Source: Actinostola sp. cb2023
Lineage: Eukaryota; Cnidaria; Anthozoa; Actiniaria; Actinostolidae
Direction of reading: 5' to 3'
Length of the DNA stretch: 64,000 bases
NCBI GenBank assembly: GCA_033675265.1
Contig: JAUJYZ010000245.1
Span: 464,001 to 528,000, forward strand
Position numbers and translations under genes: made by a program
In this document: positions 34,511 to 47,271 of the stretch, in pieces
Layout of the letters: each line of letters begins with the position of its first letter
How positions within the stretch are numbered: position 1 is the stretch's first letter
Notes under the pieces: generated by a model
Told to the model about the DNA's origin: nothing
Databases searched by the model: none
The model's input: the letters and a program-made list of their open reading frames with translations, nothing else

Positions 34511-35569
34511 ATGATATGCCCTCAATTTTATATATTTAGCATAGTAACAACTAGGCCCTTTTTGTGACTAATTTTAATCATATGAATATTCATACGTTAA
34601 CTTCAGGGGTACTCTTACCACCTTGTTTGCATCATGAAAATGCACTGTGCCTTTAAATACATTGTTACATTATTATTATTATGACATAACAAGTCATGAG
34701 TGGCCTATATAGCATGAACTTAGCAGCCAGCTACACTGTGGTTGAGCTATTCATGTTTTAATGCCATTGGACTTTGTCAGTTTATGTGCTTGGGTAATTG
34801 TGGAGGGACAGCTGTTACAGCAATGTCCCCCGCCGATACCAAGTTTATGTGCGGTCTATAGCATGATTCTGCGGCCGTCCACTCTGTGGTTGAGCCATTC
34901 ATGTTTCAATGCCGTTGGACTTTGTCACAGTATTTATGTTTCTGTGCTTGCTTTAATATTGGAAGGTTATGATACCATTGTTGATGGGGGGTAAGATGCA
35001 AGATGTTGAATAAGATACCATCCCGTTAAGAATACAGTCATATTAAAAGTTAAATTAGTTTCCATATTACATATTATTAATAATATTATTATTATTGATT
35101 GCCTTTGAGGTTTTACCCACAAGGACTGCTTTCCTTCGAGATTACGCTCTCTGCAGGGAATACCTTCGAGGCTTCTCTGTTGAGGTGTGTTCATATACTC
35201 AATATTGGTTATAATAATTATTATTATATTACAATTTCAATTCATACAATTTATTTGTTCTAGTTATAGAAAATATTATTGTTACACACATAACGTGGTA
35301 TTAAAGTCCTCAAAGCTTAGCATCAACACTATTTTGTCCAAAATATAAGTTTTTCACGCAAGAATTTGCTAATTTTACTTTCATTATGTTTTGACACTTA
35401 TCCAATACCATCACAACATTATTATTATTATTATTATTATTGTTATTACTCATTATTATTATTGTTATTACCATTATTATCATTGTTATTATTATTATTA
35501 TTACTATCATTATTATTATTATTGAATCATCATTCTAGTCATTATTATTATTATATTATTGAATGCCTT

Positions 35570-36150
35570 TGAGGTTTTTGTCCTCAAGGACTCTTTGTAC
35601 AATATTGCTTTCCTTCGAGATTACGCTCTCAAGGAATACCTTTTCGGCTTCGCCCTCAAGGCTAGATGGGTTTATCTATGCAATATTTGTTATTATGTTA
35701 CATCATACTATTTATCATTGGTCTTGTTAAATGGGTTATTGTATGTTATGTACCTAATGGGTTATCACAGGAAAGCTTTGTGTCAACACTATTTCGTCTT
35801 GACAGGTTTTTCCAGCAATAATTTGCTAATTTTACTTTCATTTATATCATCAATTGTTTATATGTTTTGCCTTATCCATTCCCACCTCAACATTATTCTT
35901 ATTGTTATGGTTAATATTAGTATTATTATCAGCATTATTATAGATTGCCTTTTGTTATTTTATTTTATTTTATTTTATTTTGTTACCTTCGAGGCTATGC
36001 CCTCAAGGATTGTTATTGTTTCCTCGAGGCTATGCCATCAAGGATTGTTATTGTTTCCTTTGAGGGTACGCCCTCAAGGATTGTTATTGTTTCCTTCGAG
36101 GCTATGCCATCGAGGATTGTTTTTGTTACCTTCGAGGTTACACCCTCCAG
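35570..36150. repeat. short hairpin repeats with CTTCGAGG and CCTCAAGG in the element interior
   Basis: Words such as CCTTCGAGGCTATGCCCTCA, each followed by AGGATTGTTATTGTT, recur about five times at 35990-36150. Related forms occur at 35100-35180 and 35570-35665. Each pairs CTTTGAGG or CTTCGAGG with CCTCAAGG or CATCAAGG to make a short stem. They lie between ATT-rich stretches (35417-35555). Function unknown. Confidence 0.65.
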
Positions 36151-37929
36151 GTGTGTTTTTACTGGGCGTTTACTGGGCTTGCCGTCTTTGTCAACAAGGT
36201 ATTGTTTTGACATGGCTCGTCCCTACCCATTTTTATTTTATAACTGTGAATTTGAGTGAATGAAAACAACACATCTCATGTAGGGGTAGTGTGAGTGCAA
36301 CATTATTATGTTATTATTCTCATTATTAATTTTATTACTGTGAATATTATTAATTTTATTTTATTTACGTTATCAATTTTCCATATTCTTTATTATTAAT
36401 TATTATTATAATGATAACTTTAGTTAATGAGGTTTTACAACACATTACAGTCAAAGACTGACAAACTTGTGGACCTCCCTATAAAATACACAAAAAATAG
36501 TAAAATATGCTAGCTGGTATAAGTAACTAAGTCATTAAGAAAAAGTATATACACGTATATACATTAAAATTGGAAGCATAACAATAATTATTGTATTATT
36601 ATCATCAGTATTGTTGCGATTAATAAGCAATTATTATCACTGTTATGGTTACGACCAATGCATTAAATTAGTGTCCATGACGATGATTATTAGTAGTAAT
36701 AAATTAGTAATTTATCGTAGTCTCCTAATCATTGCTATATTTGCAACTATTGTTTTTATGACTATCATTATTATTATGATTTGCTATGGTCATATCACTA
36801 TTATTATTTATCTATTGTTTTATTGACATATTGTTATTATCTGTGTTAAAATCCTTTGATATTACATTTACTGCTTCTTTTATTATTATTAACATTATTA
36901 TATATGTATGATCATTGTCATTGACATTACTATTGGATTCGTATTATAGTATATTTACAAGGAATGTTGGTCATAAATTGTTAGAAATGTAATTCCCATT
37001 GCTATGAGTTGATCATCAGCATTATTGTCAATTTTGCCAGATATGGCCAATTTTCCAAATTCCTTTTACTACTTCCAAATTTATTATTACTGTATAGTGA
37101 TTGGCCAGGGGGTTATTACCAGCCCTCAACTGTTATTGCTTTGTGTATTGCACGGGTATTTGTTGTATAAATGCATTGGGTTTGCTAATTTCTCTACTGG
37201 CCGCGAGTTTAATTTTGCTTGCAGAACCTACACCCACTATGAGAGGGCACCGATGGCTAGATCAATTTACTGCTGATATGGAACACCAATGGGCAATTAG
37301 TCAACGGGATTCCCACACCGATACTGTGCAGTGACACACATAACAGGAGCATGGACTGAATGTCGTGTAAACAAAACTTTTCTTATTAAATTAGTTAGGA
37401 ACCTTGCCACAGGTTGCAGTATTGCATGGTAGGTGGTACACGGTCCCTAATGTTTCCCACACAGTGGGTTTATAATGGGGTTTTCGTGTCCGGCATGCTG
37501 CCTAAATGTAGTTTAACTAAGATTATAAATTCAGTATGTTGAGAATAATCTGTTCTACATATGCTGCCATTTGTCCATGTCGGTATCCTTGCAGCACAAA
37601 CCCCAGTCTAGACGGCCATCCAGCATATACGTGAGTTTTTCGTGTTGCTTACTTTTCCCAAGCATGGTCATGCTACTGTTTGCAGGGGCTTCAATGGTCG
37701 TCCACGACTTGGCTAGTGCTTGCTATGTGTTATATCTAATAGCAGTCTGGTATTCAAACCACAATCATATGGCTGTTTTCGAATAGGCGCTGACAAGGAT
37801 TCTCAAATTAGACGTTGCGGATTTTGGAATGCGATGGCCTTCCTTAGGTATATAAGAACTCCATCACTCTAATTCAAAGGGTTACTTGACAGATGGCTCA
37901 TCACCACGCATGTAAACAACTAGCTAAAT

Positions 37930-38790
37930 CGACCTTCAGCAGGAGCGAAGGTGTTGATTACGTAATAGTTTCACATTACTACTCACTGATGAGGATGCTG
38001 GACCTCTGCAAGGGCGGGGCCAATTTCTTTTACATAAGTTTAAATTAAATAAATATAGAAAGAACGTTATCAACCTAGGAAATGACCTTTAGCAGGAGCG
38101 AAGGTCTTTAGTTATCTTACAGTTTATGTTATTATGCATTGATGGGAGAGCGACCTCTGCAGGGGCGGGGCCGATTTCTTTCACATCAGTTCAAGTGAAA
38201 TAGGAAATGACCTTTAGCAGGAGCGAAGGTCTTTAGTTATCTTACAGTCTTATGTTATTATACCCTGAGGGGAGAACTGTACCTCTGCAAGGGCGGGGCC
38301 AGTTTCTTTCACATCAGTTCAAGTAAAATAGATGTAGAAATAACGTTATCAACCTAGGAAATGACTTTTATCAGGAGCGAAGGTCTTTGCTTATCTTACA
38401 TTTTACTGCTATTCAATAGTAACGTTCAGTCACTGACATTACCCATCTATATTGAATTAGTTACAATAAGAGTTACGTTAGTTGCTACAGGTCGGGAAAA
38501 GGGGGGCAAGGCCTCATGCAGGGGCTGACGTAACCTTGCCCCGTCTTTAACGACCCAAATTTAGCGATTTTAGTTTAATCTTAGGGATTGAGATACCCTT
38601 AGCTGCTACATGTACAGGTCATAGAAAGGGGGGGGCAAGGCCCCATGCAGGGGCTGAGGTAACCTTGCCCCGTCTTTAAGGACCAAACTTAGAAATGGTT
38701 AGTTAATCTTAGGGTTTGAGATATCCATTCACCCTGGAGCTGTGAAGATGAGCCTCATGCAGGGGCTGAGGTAACTGGATCATCTTCTAG
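37930..38790. repeat. two families of hairpin modules near the 3' end of the Ngaro-like element
   Basis: Family one, GACCTTTAGCAGGAGCGAAG followed by GTC, occurs four times (near 37932, 38089, 38210, 38363). Each copy is followed by CTCTGCAAGGGCGGGGCC. Family two, GGGGGGCAAGGCC...GCAGGGGCTGA...CCTTGCCCC, occurs twice (near 38500 and 38630), with a diverged third copy near 38755. Both fold into stems (GACCTT with AAGGTC; GGGGCAAGG with CCTTGCCCC). No open frame crosses them. Confidence 0.75.
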
Positions 38791-38879
38791 GGTCTCTGGA
38801 CTGTTAAAGCACTTTGCGTTGACAATTTTTCGGCATTGCTTGGGCTTTGGGTGGGGCTGCCCTGTCGCAGGCTCCGGGC

Positions 38880-39563
38880 TGTGGCGGAATTTGCCCTCAC
38901 CTTTGCTGTGAACTTGTGTAGATCATGTTACACATCCGTTGTAAGTTAATTTGTCAAAATAAACGGCCACAGCAGTGGCCAAATACGCCAAAACATGGTA
39001 TGTGTCATATAATTATATTCATATTTTATTATTAACTATATCCCAGCAAACGGAGCAGCGCCCAAGCAATGTCGTTGTCCCCTGTTTGAGTTTAAGACTA
39101 AGGGGCATAAATATAATTTATTTTACGAATAGTGATATAAATTGCTTTATGCAACTAGGCTTAATAATAAGTTAAAGTTATTGTTACTTCCGGTGTTGGC
39201 AACTTCCGTTCGTTGTGAGGGGTGGTTACCCTGGAGTCTTAGGCCTCTCGGTCGCCTCCATCTTGGAATACATCGTGGAGAAAACTTTAACCCACCAACC
39301 TCCCCAGTCCACCTCATCTGACATTTTAGGTGTGTGGCGGAATTTGCCCTCACCTTTGCTGTGAACTTGTGTAGATCATGTTACACATCCGTTGTAAGTT
39401 AATTTGTCAAAATAAACGGCCACAGCAGTGGCCAAATACGCCAAAACATGGTATGTGTCATATAATTATATTCATATTTTATTATTAACTATATCCCAGC
39501 AAACGGAGCAGCGCCCAAGCAATGTCGTTGTCCCCTGTTTGAGTTTAAGACTAAGGGGCATAA
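38880..39563 (+). repeat. B1-A2-B2 terminal block of the Ngaro-like element
   Basis: B1 (38880-39110) and B2 (39333-39563) both start GTGGCGGAATTTGCCCTCAC and end GACTAAGGGGCATAA. A2 lies between them, joined directly to B1. A 40 bp spacer with CCACCAACCTCCCCAGTCC separates A2 from B2. Equal open frames occur in both B copies at 38975 and 39428; they are repeat-borne, not genes. Confidence 0.9.
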
Positions 39564-39798
39564 AAAACGGACAGATTTTTCGCAATATCCAATTTTATCC
39601 AAAATATTGAGTTTACTTAAGTTCTAATATTTTTTTTTTTAATGTTCTGCAGTGCAATCGAATTATATTGTATTATAGGTGGATGAAAGCTCTAATAGTT
39701 GCCAATGTTTTATGGCAATTGCATAAAAGCAGAGGAAGTTATGACCCAAAGTTTGTCATAGACGAGTGCGCCGAGAATGATAACGGAGTCACCTTAAA

Positions 39799-40499
39799 CG
39801 AGCTAAAAGAGCTGCTTTCTAGGAATCATATAAAGAGTGGTTTATATTCCAATAAGTGTCCTTTCGGCGACATGTTCGGTTTGAAGTAGCAACGCGAATA
39901 TCCAGCCATAATACTCTCTGGACTTGGAAGAATAAGCCCTGAAAGGACAAGAGACTTTGGGTTATGGGTGAAACTTTTCGCGATTGAAAAATTCATGTTC
40001 TATTTTTGTTTTGCTTTGATTTTTGTTTGTTTGTTTTAAAAATGGATTTCCATTTGAATTTCTATCATCTTTCTGTTCCGAATATTTATTTGTTCGCATA
40101 TTTTGCAGTCGTTTTATTTGAGGAGTCAAAAAAGTCACTCAAATGATGACACTCAAATGGCTTTCCATCTGGACCAATCAACATGTGTCCATTTTTTTCC
40201 CGACCAATCACAATGCTGGAACAACACCTGTTCAAGTTTTCCCGGTCCGTGAACAAGATTTCAATTTACCGTGTGAATGGTCTAAATATCGAGTTCTTTG
40301 AACATTGAGTGTTCGGCAGTGCCCGATTGAATTGTTTTAAATTCGTTTGTGTTTGCAGCCAAATAATTACAGTACTATGCCGGATATCTCCGAAACGGAA
40401 GGTAAATAGCCCCTCGATAATATACAGTGCTATATATCCACACTTTGAACAGCATGGGGCATTGAACGTTTCCAGAATTTATTGAAGGAATAGAAAACG
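39799..40499. other. no gene seen
   Basis: Non-coding flank between the foldback element and the about 100 bp array. A single diverged relative of the 53 bp unit lies around 40130-40180. Confidence 0.4.
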
Positions 40500-40921
40500 A
40501 GCGCGCGTGCTATGTGCAGTTTTATAGCACGCGGGGACTGATCAGAACACGAGAGAAGTGTTAAGCACGACGCGTAGCGGACACTGATCAGTCCCCAAGT
40601 GCTCTATAACTGCAAATGCATAGCACGCGGGGACTGATCAGAACACGAGAGAAGTGTTAAGAGAAGCACGACGCGTAGCGGACACTGATCAGTCCCCAAG
40701 TGCTCTATAACTGCAAATGCATAGCACGCGGGGACTGATCAGAACACGAGAGAAGTGTTAGGAGACACGACGCGTAGTGGACACTGATCAGTCCCCAAGT
40801 GCTCTATATATAACTGCAAATGCATAGCACGCGGGGACTGATCAGAACACGAGAGAAGTGTTAGGAGAAGCACGACGCGTAGCGGACACTGATCAGTCCC
40901 CAAGTGCTCTATAACTGCAAA
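40500..40921. repeat. about 100 bp tandem array with an internal palindrome in each unit
   Basis: TAGCACGCGGGGACTGATCA recurs at 40524, 40621, 40722 and 40825 (97-103 bp apart). Within each unit GGGGACTGATCAG is answered by CTGATCAGTCCCC about 55 bp later, so each unit can fold into a hairpin. The array is cut at 40921 by a transposon and resumes beyond it at 42305 (CTGCAAATGCATAGCACAGC). Confidence 0.92.
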
Positions 40922-42304
40922 CAAGAGAAAATGAGGTAAGAGAAGGAATCCCTGGTATTGGGGTCTTGACCCATCATGTGCCCCGTTAATTCTATTTTTA
41001 GAATCAATCTATCTTTAGAACGGAACGTGATTGGTCAGATCATATATAAATAAAGATATTATTATTATTATTATTATATAAGGCGAGGTTGCGGAGGCCG
41101 TTACGCACGGTTTTGAATCAGGTTTTGAATAGTACTCTATTGAGCGAAGTCAAGCGAAGAAAATCTTCTCAACTTCGCGAACATTTTACAAATTTTTACT
41201 TCGAAAACTCAATAAAGGATTTTACCAAATTATCCTTTTGGGATTTGACTGAAATTATTGTGAATTTGGGACACTTGAGACGATTCTAAATAGAGGAAAA
41301 CAGCTTCAGTTTGCCATGTCCTTCGACAGAGAAAACCGATAAGTGCAAGGAGTCATTTTGTTGTAGCCGGCGTCTTGTAGGACTGCAGATGGTTGAATTA
41401 AATTTTCATGTCCACAATATGGCTGGTGCTTCAAGGTTTTGGTGATGTTGGCTCTTGTATAGTTTCCTTCGTGTTTTCCAACCTGAGAATAACGCTTGAA
41501 CTTCGTAATTGTTGAATATACAAGTGCCGGTAAGACCACTTTAACTTTAGAGTTTGTTTTCGTGATTGCTTTGACTTTGATCGTTGTGTAGTTTATATTT
41601 GTAGCACCTTAATTTTGCTCAATTCGCCTGAGTATTCGTAAAATCCTTCAATGAATCTTAGATAATTAAATTGTGGCCTTTTCTCAGCCGAGAGTTGACG
41701 ATATTGTTTCGCTCAGTTTTGTATTTGTATTCAGTGCAGACTTTGCATGTAAACATCATAGAAATCGTGCGACCACTGCTTTGTTATCTTGGAGCAGAAG
41801 CTGTGTAGTCTTTTGCTTTTCTTTTTACTGCGGTTCTCAGTATTATGCGAACTCAGACATTCAAACAGTCGGCTGGACTTGGTTTTTCGCTACCCGTGAA
41901 TCAAATTCAAAACTCAAACGAATTCAAAACTAAATACATTCTTCGACCAAATGATCCATAATTTAGCTCAAAATCATATTTGGTTTCCATTTGGTGGGTC
42001 TTCTAACTTTTATTTTTAAGTTTACTGATTTTTTATGTCGATTGACGGCAGCGAAAAACCAAGTTCCAGCCGACTGCTTGAATGTCTGAGTTCGCATAAT
42101 ACTGAGAATCGCAGTAATGACAAAAAATAAAAAGTTTTTGAAAGGAAAAACCAAGGTAAGGTTGAGTATTTTAAAATTCTACAAGTCAAGAGTGGTTGCG
42201 CGGGCATGGTAACTAAAGCTAAAAATAGCTTCGATCTAAAAATAGAATTAACGGGGCACATGATGGAGTACCAGGGATTCCTTCTCTTACCTCATTTTCT
42301 CTTG
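40922..42304. mobile_element. 1.38 kb non-autonomous DNA transposon, copy 1
   Basis: The ends CAAGAGAAAATGAGGTAAGA and TCTTACCTCATTTTCTCTTG are exact inverted repeats. Inverted similarity extends about 75 bp with TGTGCCCCGTTAATTCTATT. CTGCAAA is duplicated at both edges (40915-40921 and 42305-42311). An 8 bp duplication with one mismatch would fit hAT or P-type elements. The short frames inside are not conserved as a protein. A second copy lies at 51766-52863. Confidence 0.88.
41828..42114. mobile_element. MITE inserted at TA inside transposon copy 1
   Basis: Ends CTGCGGTTCTCAGTATTATG and CATAATACTGAGAATCGCAG are inverted, the arms being about 65 bp. TA lies on both sides (41826-41827, 42115-42116). 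Copy 2 of the host transposon shows the empty site, TTTTTAATGGCAAAAAAT, near 52670. This proves the insertion and its boundaries. A TA target fits Tc1/mariner-type elements. Confidence 0.92.
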
Positions 42305-42942
42305 CTGCAAATGCATAGCACAGCGGACAAGTTTTCTATTTCTTTTATAAAATATAATTATGATTTTAAGGCAGGTTTCAAATTTTGTTCGTTACAAAAA
42401 TGGTTGAATATCTGCGCGGGCGTGCTGTGTGCTCTCATAAAGCACGCGGAACACGCATCCTTTGACCAATCAGAGCGCGCGTTATATCATAGTTATATTA
42501 CACGCAGCATATACGCATCCTTTGGCCAATCAGAACGCGCGTTATATGTCATAGTTATTTTATAATTCTTTTTTCTTCACAATTCTTTCGTTCAACATTT
42601 TCGCTCTCCCATTTGTGGTCGTGGTTCCAAGAATACTTGACACGAGTGATGACGTCATAGGTGATGACGTGATCATTACTGACGTCATGATGATGACGTC
42701 GTTTCATAAATCAAACACGAATACGTCATCAAGCGTATTTCAATCTGTCGTGTGTTCAAGTGCTGATTTGAGTGAAAGTTTGTCATTCCCTCGAGCATGT
42801 TCTGTGTTTCTTAAGGAATTTGTTGATTGACAATTAGGACTATGATGAGGAGGTCACATTGTTGATACGTGCGTGAAAATCGAAGTTCACTCATCATATG
42901 CTCTTTCCTTTTTTTTTTTTTTTTTTCTTCTTTTCTTTCTTT

Positions 42943-42978
<36 letters not shown>

Positions 42979-45707
42979 TTGCTTGCTTGCTTGCTGGCTG
43001 CTTGCTTTCTCTCTTTCTGCATATTTCCACTATTTTCATATTTTTCGTCATTTTAATACCCATTTTCTTTCTTGTTGTACAAGCATGTATTTTCCCTTTA
43101 CTTTCTTTTCATCTTTTTCCTTGTCCTAGTTCACTTTCCTCGCCGTGTAATTCCTTTTCTTTGATATAGGTAGACTAAAATAGAAGGTCATTTCATATAT
43201 CATTTTTGATAAAATCAGAATCACAATAGAACCCACAACACAAAGAAACCCAAGTGTCCTCATTGAGCCCTGAAGGCTGAAACAAAAGAGTAACAAGAAT
43301 GATTTGCCTACTTTTCAACCATTCAATGATCAATAAGTACGCTTTTGCCAATCGAGGCACTCATTGCTTTTATAAAGCTTAAGTTTTCCGCTTCTCCTTG
43401 ACACGAACTGCAAATTTAACGAGTTCAAGTTCTTTATTAAAAACAATAAAGGCCCTCTGGTTGAGCCGATTTCTCTACTACATCAAAAAACCATTACGTT
43501 TGTAGCTGTCATGTAAACACACGGTTACCGTGAAACGACTAATGATTCTCACTCTTTTTTTTTTGCTCATTACGAATTCGGCTATTTTTACCCATTCCCA
43601 TGAACCCTTGCGCGCTTTGTCTTTACGCCGTCTTTCCCTGGCGCATTTCCCTTGGAGTTAATTCAATAACGCAAACATCTTCATTTGTCTATTAGCGCAG
43701 TACTGTGATGTTCTGAGATGAATTACACTTTCTCTGTAATCCATTTGATGCACATGCTTCACAAGATAAAATCTTTATTGTTTTATTAGAGGCTCGATAT
43801 CAAACGGTAAGTTTGCTAACGTCTTTTTCGATCTATATTGCCTTCTTTTTCACCGCGCATGAGAAAGATATGAGCTCGTCTATAAGGCGTCAATGACTTC
43901 TCATTGAGCAACTTTTTATCATTTTAGACAAAGCAGCACATTCTTATAACTATATACACAACGGCTTTGTTCCTTCTTCCTAAGCGAAAAGTGTTCTTTC
44001 TCTTCAAACAGAAAAGTTTGCAAGACGTTTGAAGGTTTATTTTATTCGGAAAAAGCGAAGAAGCTGAAAACCAAGTTCAATTTCCAGTGAGCAAAGTAAC
44101 TCAAGCTGGTAAGTTTTTTTTTCGCTATTTTTATCCCTTTATCCCCTCTACTTATTATATTTTAACCCGTCTTTTAAAAGTGAATTAATGAAATAAAATA
44201 GCAAAGCTTAATTTCTTGAAGTACATATCGTGCGAATCTAGCATTTAGGAAAATCGTCATTTAGAAAAAAAAAGATGTTTTGCCATAGTAACATTACGAT
44301 ATGTTGAATCACTCACTCACGCGTCTCCAAGACGCCATATTTCTGTTGTTAACAAAACTGTTATCTCGAATTCATCATCTAAACCTTGCCTTATCTCAAA
44401 GGGTAGAAGTAGTAAACACTTGACCTGCTATTTTTATACCTTTTCATTTGAAACGCTTTTTGGGGTTTTTGTAGTTTTTTCTTTTTTTAACTGACCTGTC
44501 CTCATTAATATTCCAAATATTTTTGTTGTTGGTGACAATTTTTTAATGGATTTTTGTTCTTTGAGTATTGTATTTACACAATTTATCAAGCAAGCTCTCA
44601 ATTGTCAAAGTAATTGTTTAATAGCTCAGTGGATTCGGTCATCTTAAGGAGTAGCCTTTGCCCACGCCTTTGTGAGTTCATCGATGGCAGTAGACAAGTT
44701 GAAGAGTTGCTTGAAGGTCGTCTAGTGTGTCGTTTGTCTCTTGCTCGTTGTTTATCTTCAAAGTCGTAGTTGAAGTGCATTGACTCTGCATGAGATAAGA
44801 CAAGTTGTGATATGTGGTTTTAGCAAGAAGGACACCAATAGAGAGTGTATCTAAGGTACATGTAGTCATGTCATGTCCAGAACATTACTTGAAAACGTCT
44901 TTGAAACAGCTCTTCGCCGCAACACGGACAAGTTTTAAAACTGGTTTAGATAAAGTTATCATTGTCATTGCTCTTTTTAAGCTGAATTGTTGTATTCCAG
45001 CTTCCTCGACTTTCACCAGCATCAGGAATGACTTCAACTGAAATGTTCCTGACATGCAGAAGTTTTTAACGCGTTTTTTGTCAAATTACCTGTCGTTTTA
45101 GCAACATTTTAAAAGAACTTCTTGTTCATTTTTGCGACTGTGTGTCCATCAATTTCGAGTCGAGATAAATCAGAATTTTCTGTTTACAAGTTTGTCAACG
45201 TACCTGTCCTTACCGTTTCCTTATTTAATTGAAAACTAACTGATTTATTTGTAGTCAACTTCCCAGTGAAAACACTCGATATCTAATCATTGTTTCCTCT
45301 TCAATGCTAGCGTGAGGGGTTTTCATAAACCCGTGAAACAGAAACTATTAGTTGGTGTGTAATAGTCAAATGAAAACAAAACAACGCAATGGAATTACAG
45401 TGTACTTATGTGTATTAGACGAATGTCTATAGTTCACAGGTTTATGAAGAACACTCTACTTCGAAATATCACATTAGTAGCTATCTCTCTTGGAAAACCT
45501 TTATTGCTTGCTACATTCGTGAGCGAATTGCAACATTTTGGAACCATTTTTTACATATATTGTAAAGCACTTTGGGGCTTTTTAGGAAAAAGTGCTGCGG
45601 AAATTGTGTGTGATATTATTACTATAATAATATTCAGTCTAGATTATGATCGTCTAAGAGCAGTGCACTTGAAAGATGAAAAAAAAAATCATGAGCATTT
45701 TACCTCA
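42305..45707. other. no convincing gene; T- and CTTT-rich microsatellite inside
   Basis: A repeated CCAATCAGAGCGCGCGTTAT-like word is seen at 42468 and 42528, common in foldback elements of marine invertebrates (established only from memory). 42908-42978 is poly-T then TTTC repeats. The remaining 2.5 kb shows no exon chain or recognisable protein on either strand. Confidence 0.4.
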
Positions 45708-45849
<142 letters not shown>

Positions 45850-45852
45850 ATT

Positions 45853-46041
45853 ACACCTGTTTTCAAAAACGTTGCCATTTACAAAATACCAAATAGCCGA
45901 AATAGTAAAAAGGAATTAATTAGAGAAACAAAAGAAATTCAGTCATGCAGAACTCTGGCTCATTGTTTCTCTAATTAATTCCATTCTACTATTTTTACTA
46001 TTTGGTATTTTGTAAACGGCAACGTTTTTGAAAACAGGTGT
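45853..46041. mobile_element. foldback MITE
   Basis: ACACCTGTTTTCAAAAACGT at the left and its reverse complement at the right enclose longer arms including TTACAAAATACCAAATAG and GGAATTAATTAGAGAAACA. Arms are about 75 bp with few mismatches. Confidence 0.9.
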
Positions 46042-46088
46042 ATATTTTGCATTGCACAATTTCTCTATTGTTATATGGGTGTGGTGAC

Positions 46089-47051
46089 TTAAACACGAGG
46101 ACGCACTATAAAAGGGCATCGCTCCGCCCACAATTTTTTGAATAATAATGAGTTTGAATATGGCAGACAATGGTTGAACATGGCTGAACAACGGGGTAAA
46201 ATAATTTTCTTAATAAAGTCACATTTCAACAACAAAGTCAATGAAGAAATTGTAAATTTACGTCTAAAACAGTTATAATAGACGGACGTGTCAATATTTT
46301 TCGTATTCGGTAGTTATCTATACGATTTTCATTCGCACCACGCGTACCAAAGAATGTTTTGAATTTCGCGCGCCATGTATCACAACAATCAACATCCGTA
46401 CTTCTTATCCAGGCCTACAAATTCATGAAGCGAAATCCTCTTTGCCTGTAGTAAGCATTTCCAAGCATACAAAACTATGTTCGGTCATTTCTACATAAAG
46501 CGACAAGAATATTGTTTTCATTACACAAGTTACGTTCGTCTTCGTCGTCACCATAACAAGACGAACGACGTCGTTCGCCGCGAAGGCGTCTTGTTACGAG
46601 GTAAATGTGTCGAGCATTTGTACATCTCTGTACTTTTATGGTAAAGGCCGGTAAGGTTTCGAAACCTATGCTGTGAGTATATTTAAGACGCGCAAGTGGC
46701 ATTTCCATGTCTTGGCGGGTAAATTTTAGGATAACTTACGATAGAAACGATATTAAGCAGAATACTAGAGCCGTGCGAGCCGTGCGACTTCAATTAAAAC
46801 GGCTAACGGTTCCAGTTCAAAGTACCATAATTTTATTTTACCAAAGTGAAAAGTGATAGTGAATTGTACAACAAAAATTATCCATGTGCGTTTTTAGTAC
46901 TTATTTTCACAATTTCTTGTTCATTTGAGTTGATTTATAGAGCTTGCAGTTCTTGAGATCCTCTCTCTGTGACGTCTCGGTAGATTTGATTGACAGATCC
47001 AACGAACTTACCCTAGGTACCTCTCCTTTTATAGTGCGCCCTCGTGTTTAA
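46089..47051. mobile_element. about 960 bp inverted-repeat element
   Basis: TTAAACACGAGGACGCACTA plus TAAAAG at the left is answered by CTTTTATAGTGCGCCCTCGT then GTTTAA at the right. TTAA at both ends could be part of the terminal repeat or a target duplication. The interior has no recognised transposase. The minus-strand frame at 46475-46708 is unremarkable. Confidence 0.75.
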
Positions 47052-47271
47052 GGGTAAAATAACTTTCAAGCTAAAACGTCATAGTAACAGCCATTGATAT
47101 CCTACCTACTGCCAGATACTACTGGTATTTCTTCTTGATTAGAGATCCATAACAATTTACGCACGCGAAACCTAGAACTTGCAATTTTCTTTCGTTGAGC
47201 TGAAAGTGAGTTTTGAAAATCCTTTCAATGGATTAATAGCAGGCTTCTTAAAACACTTTTCATTCCCTCCC

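Larger units (their letters stand above)
33754..39563 (+). mobile_element. Ngaro-like tyrosine-recombinase-type retroelement with split direct repeats, non-autonomous
   Basis: Four terminal blocks have the order A1 - interior - B1 - A2 - B2. A1 is 33754-33937, B1 38880-39110, A2 about 39109-39292 and B2 39333-39563. A1 equals A2 and B1 equals B2 with no difference that I can see. This split-direct-repeat layout is known for Ngaro elements, relatives of DIRS that integrate with a tyrosine recombinase. The boundaries are confirmed by the interrupted foldback arm outside. The interior has an SGNH hydrolase remnant, a module also reported from Ngaro elements, but no reverse transcriptase, RNase H or recombinase frame. 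It would need proteins supplied in trans. Identical repeats suggest recent insertion. Confidence 0.78.
33301..39798. mobile_element. foldback element, right arm split by a retroelement insertion
   Basis: The left arm (about 33301-33590) contains TTTAAGGTGACTCCGTTATC and CATAAAACATTGGCAAC. Its inverted match lies in two pieces: 33660-33753, next to the left arm, and 39565-39798, beyond 5.8 kb of other sequence. Removing 33754-39563 restores one continuous inverted arm across CTTTCATCCAAAA and AACGGACAGATTTTT. The original foldback was thus about 690 bp and non-coding. Confidence 0.85.

Noticed and set aside
38880..39563. The repeated 231 bp blocks as LTRs of an LTR retrotransposon
   Set aside because: The copies do not bracket the element. 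Their order B1-A2-B2 with A1 at the other end fits split direct repeats, not LTRs.
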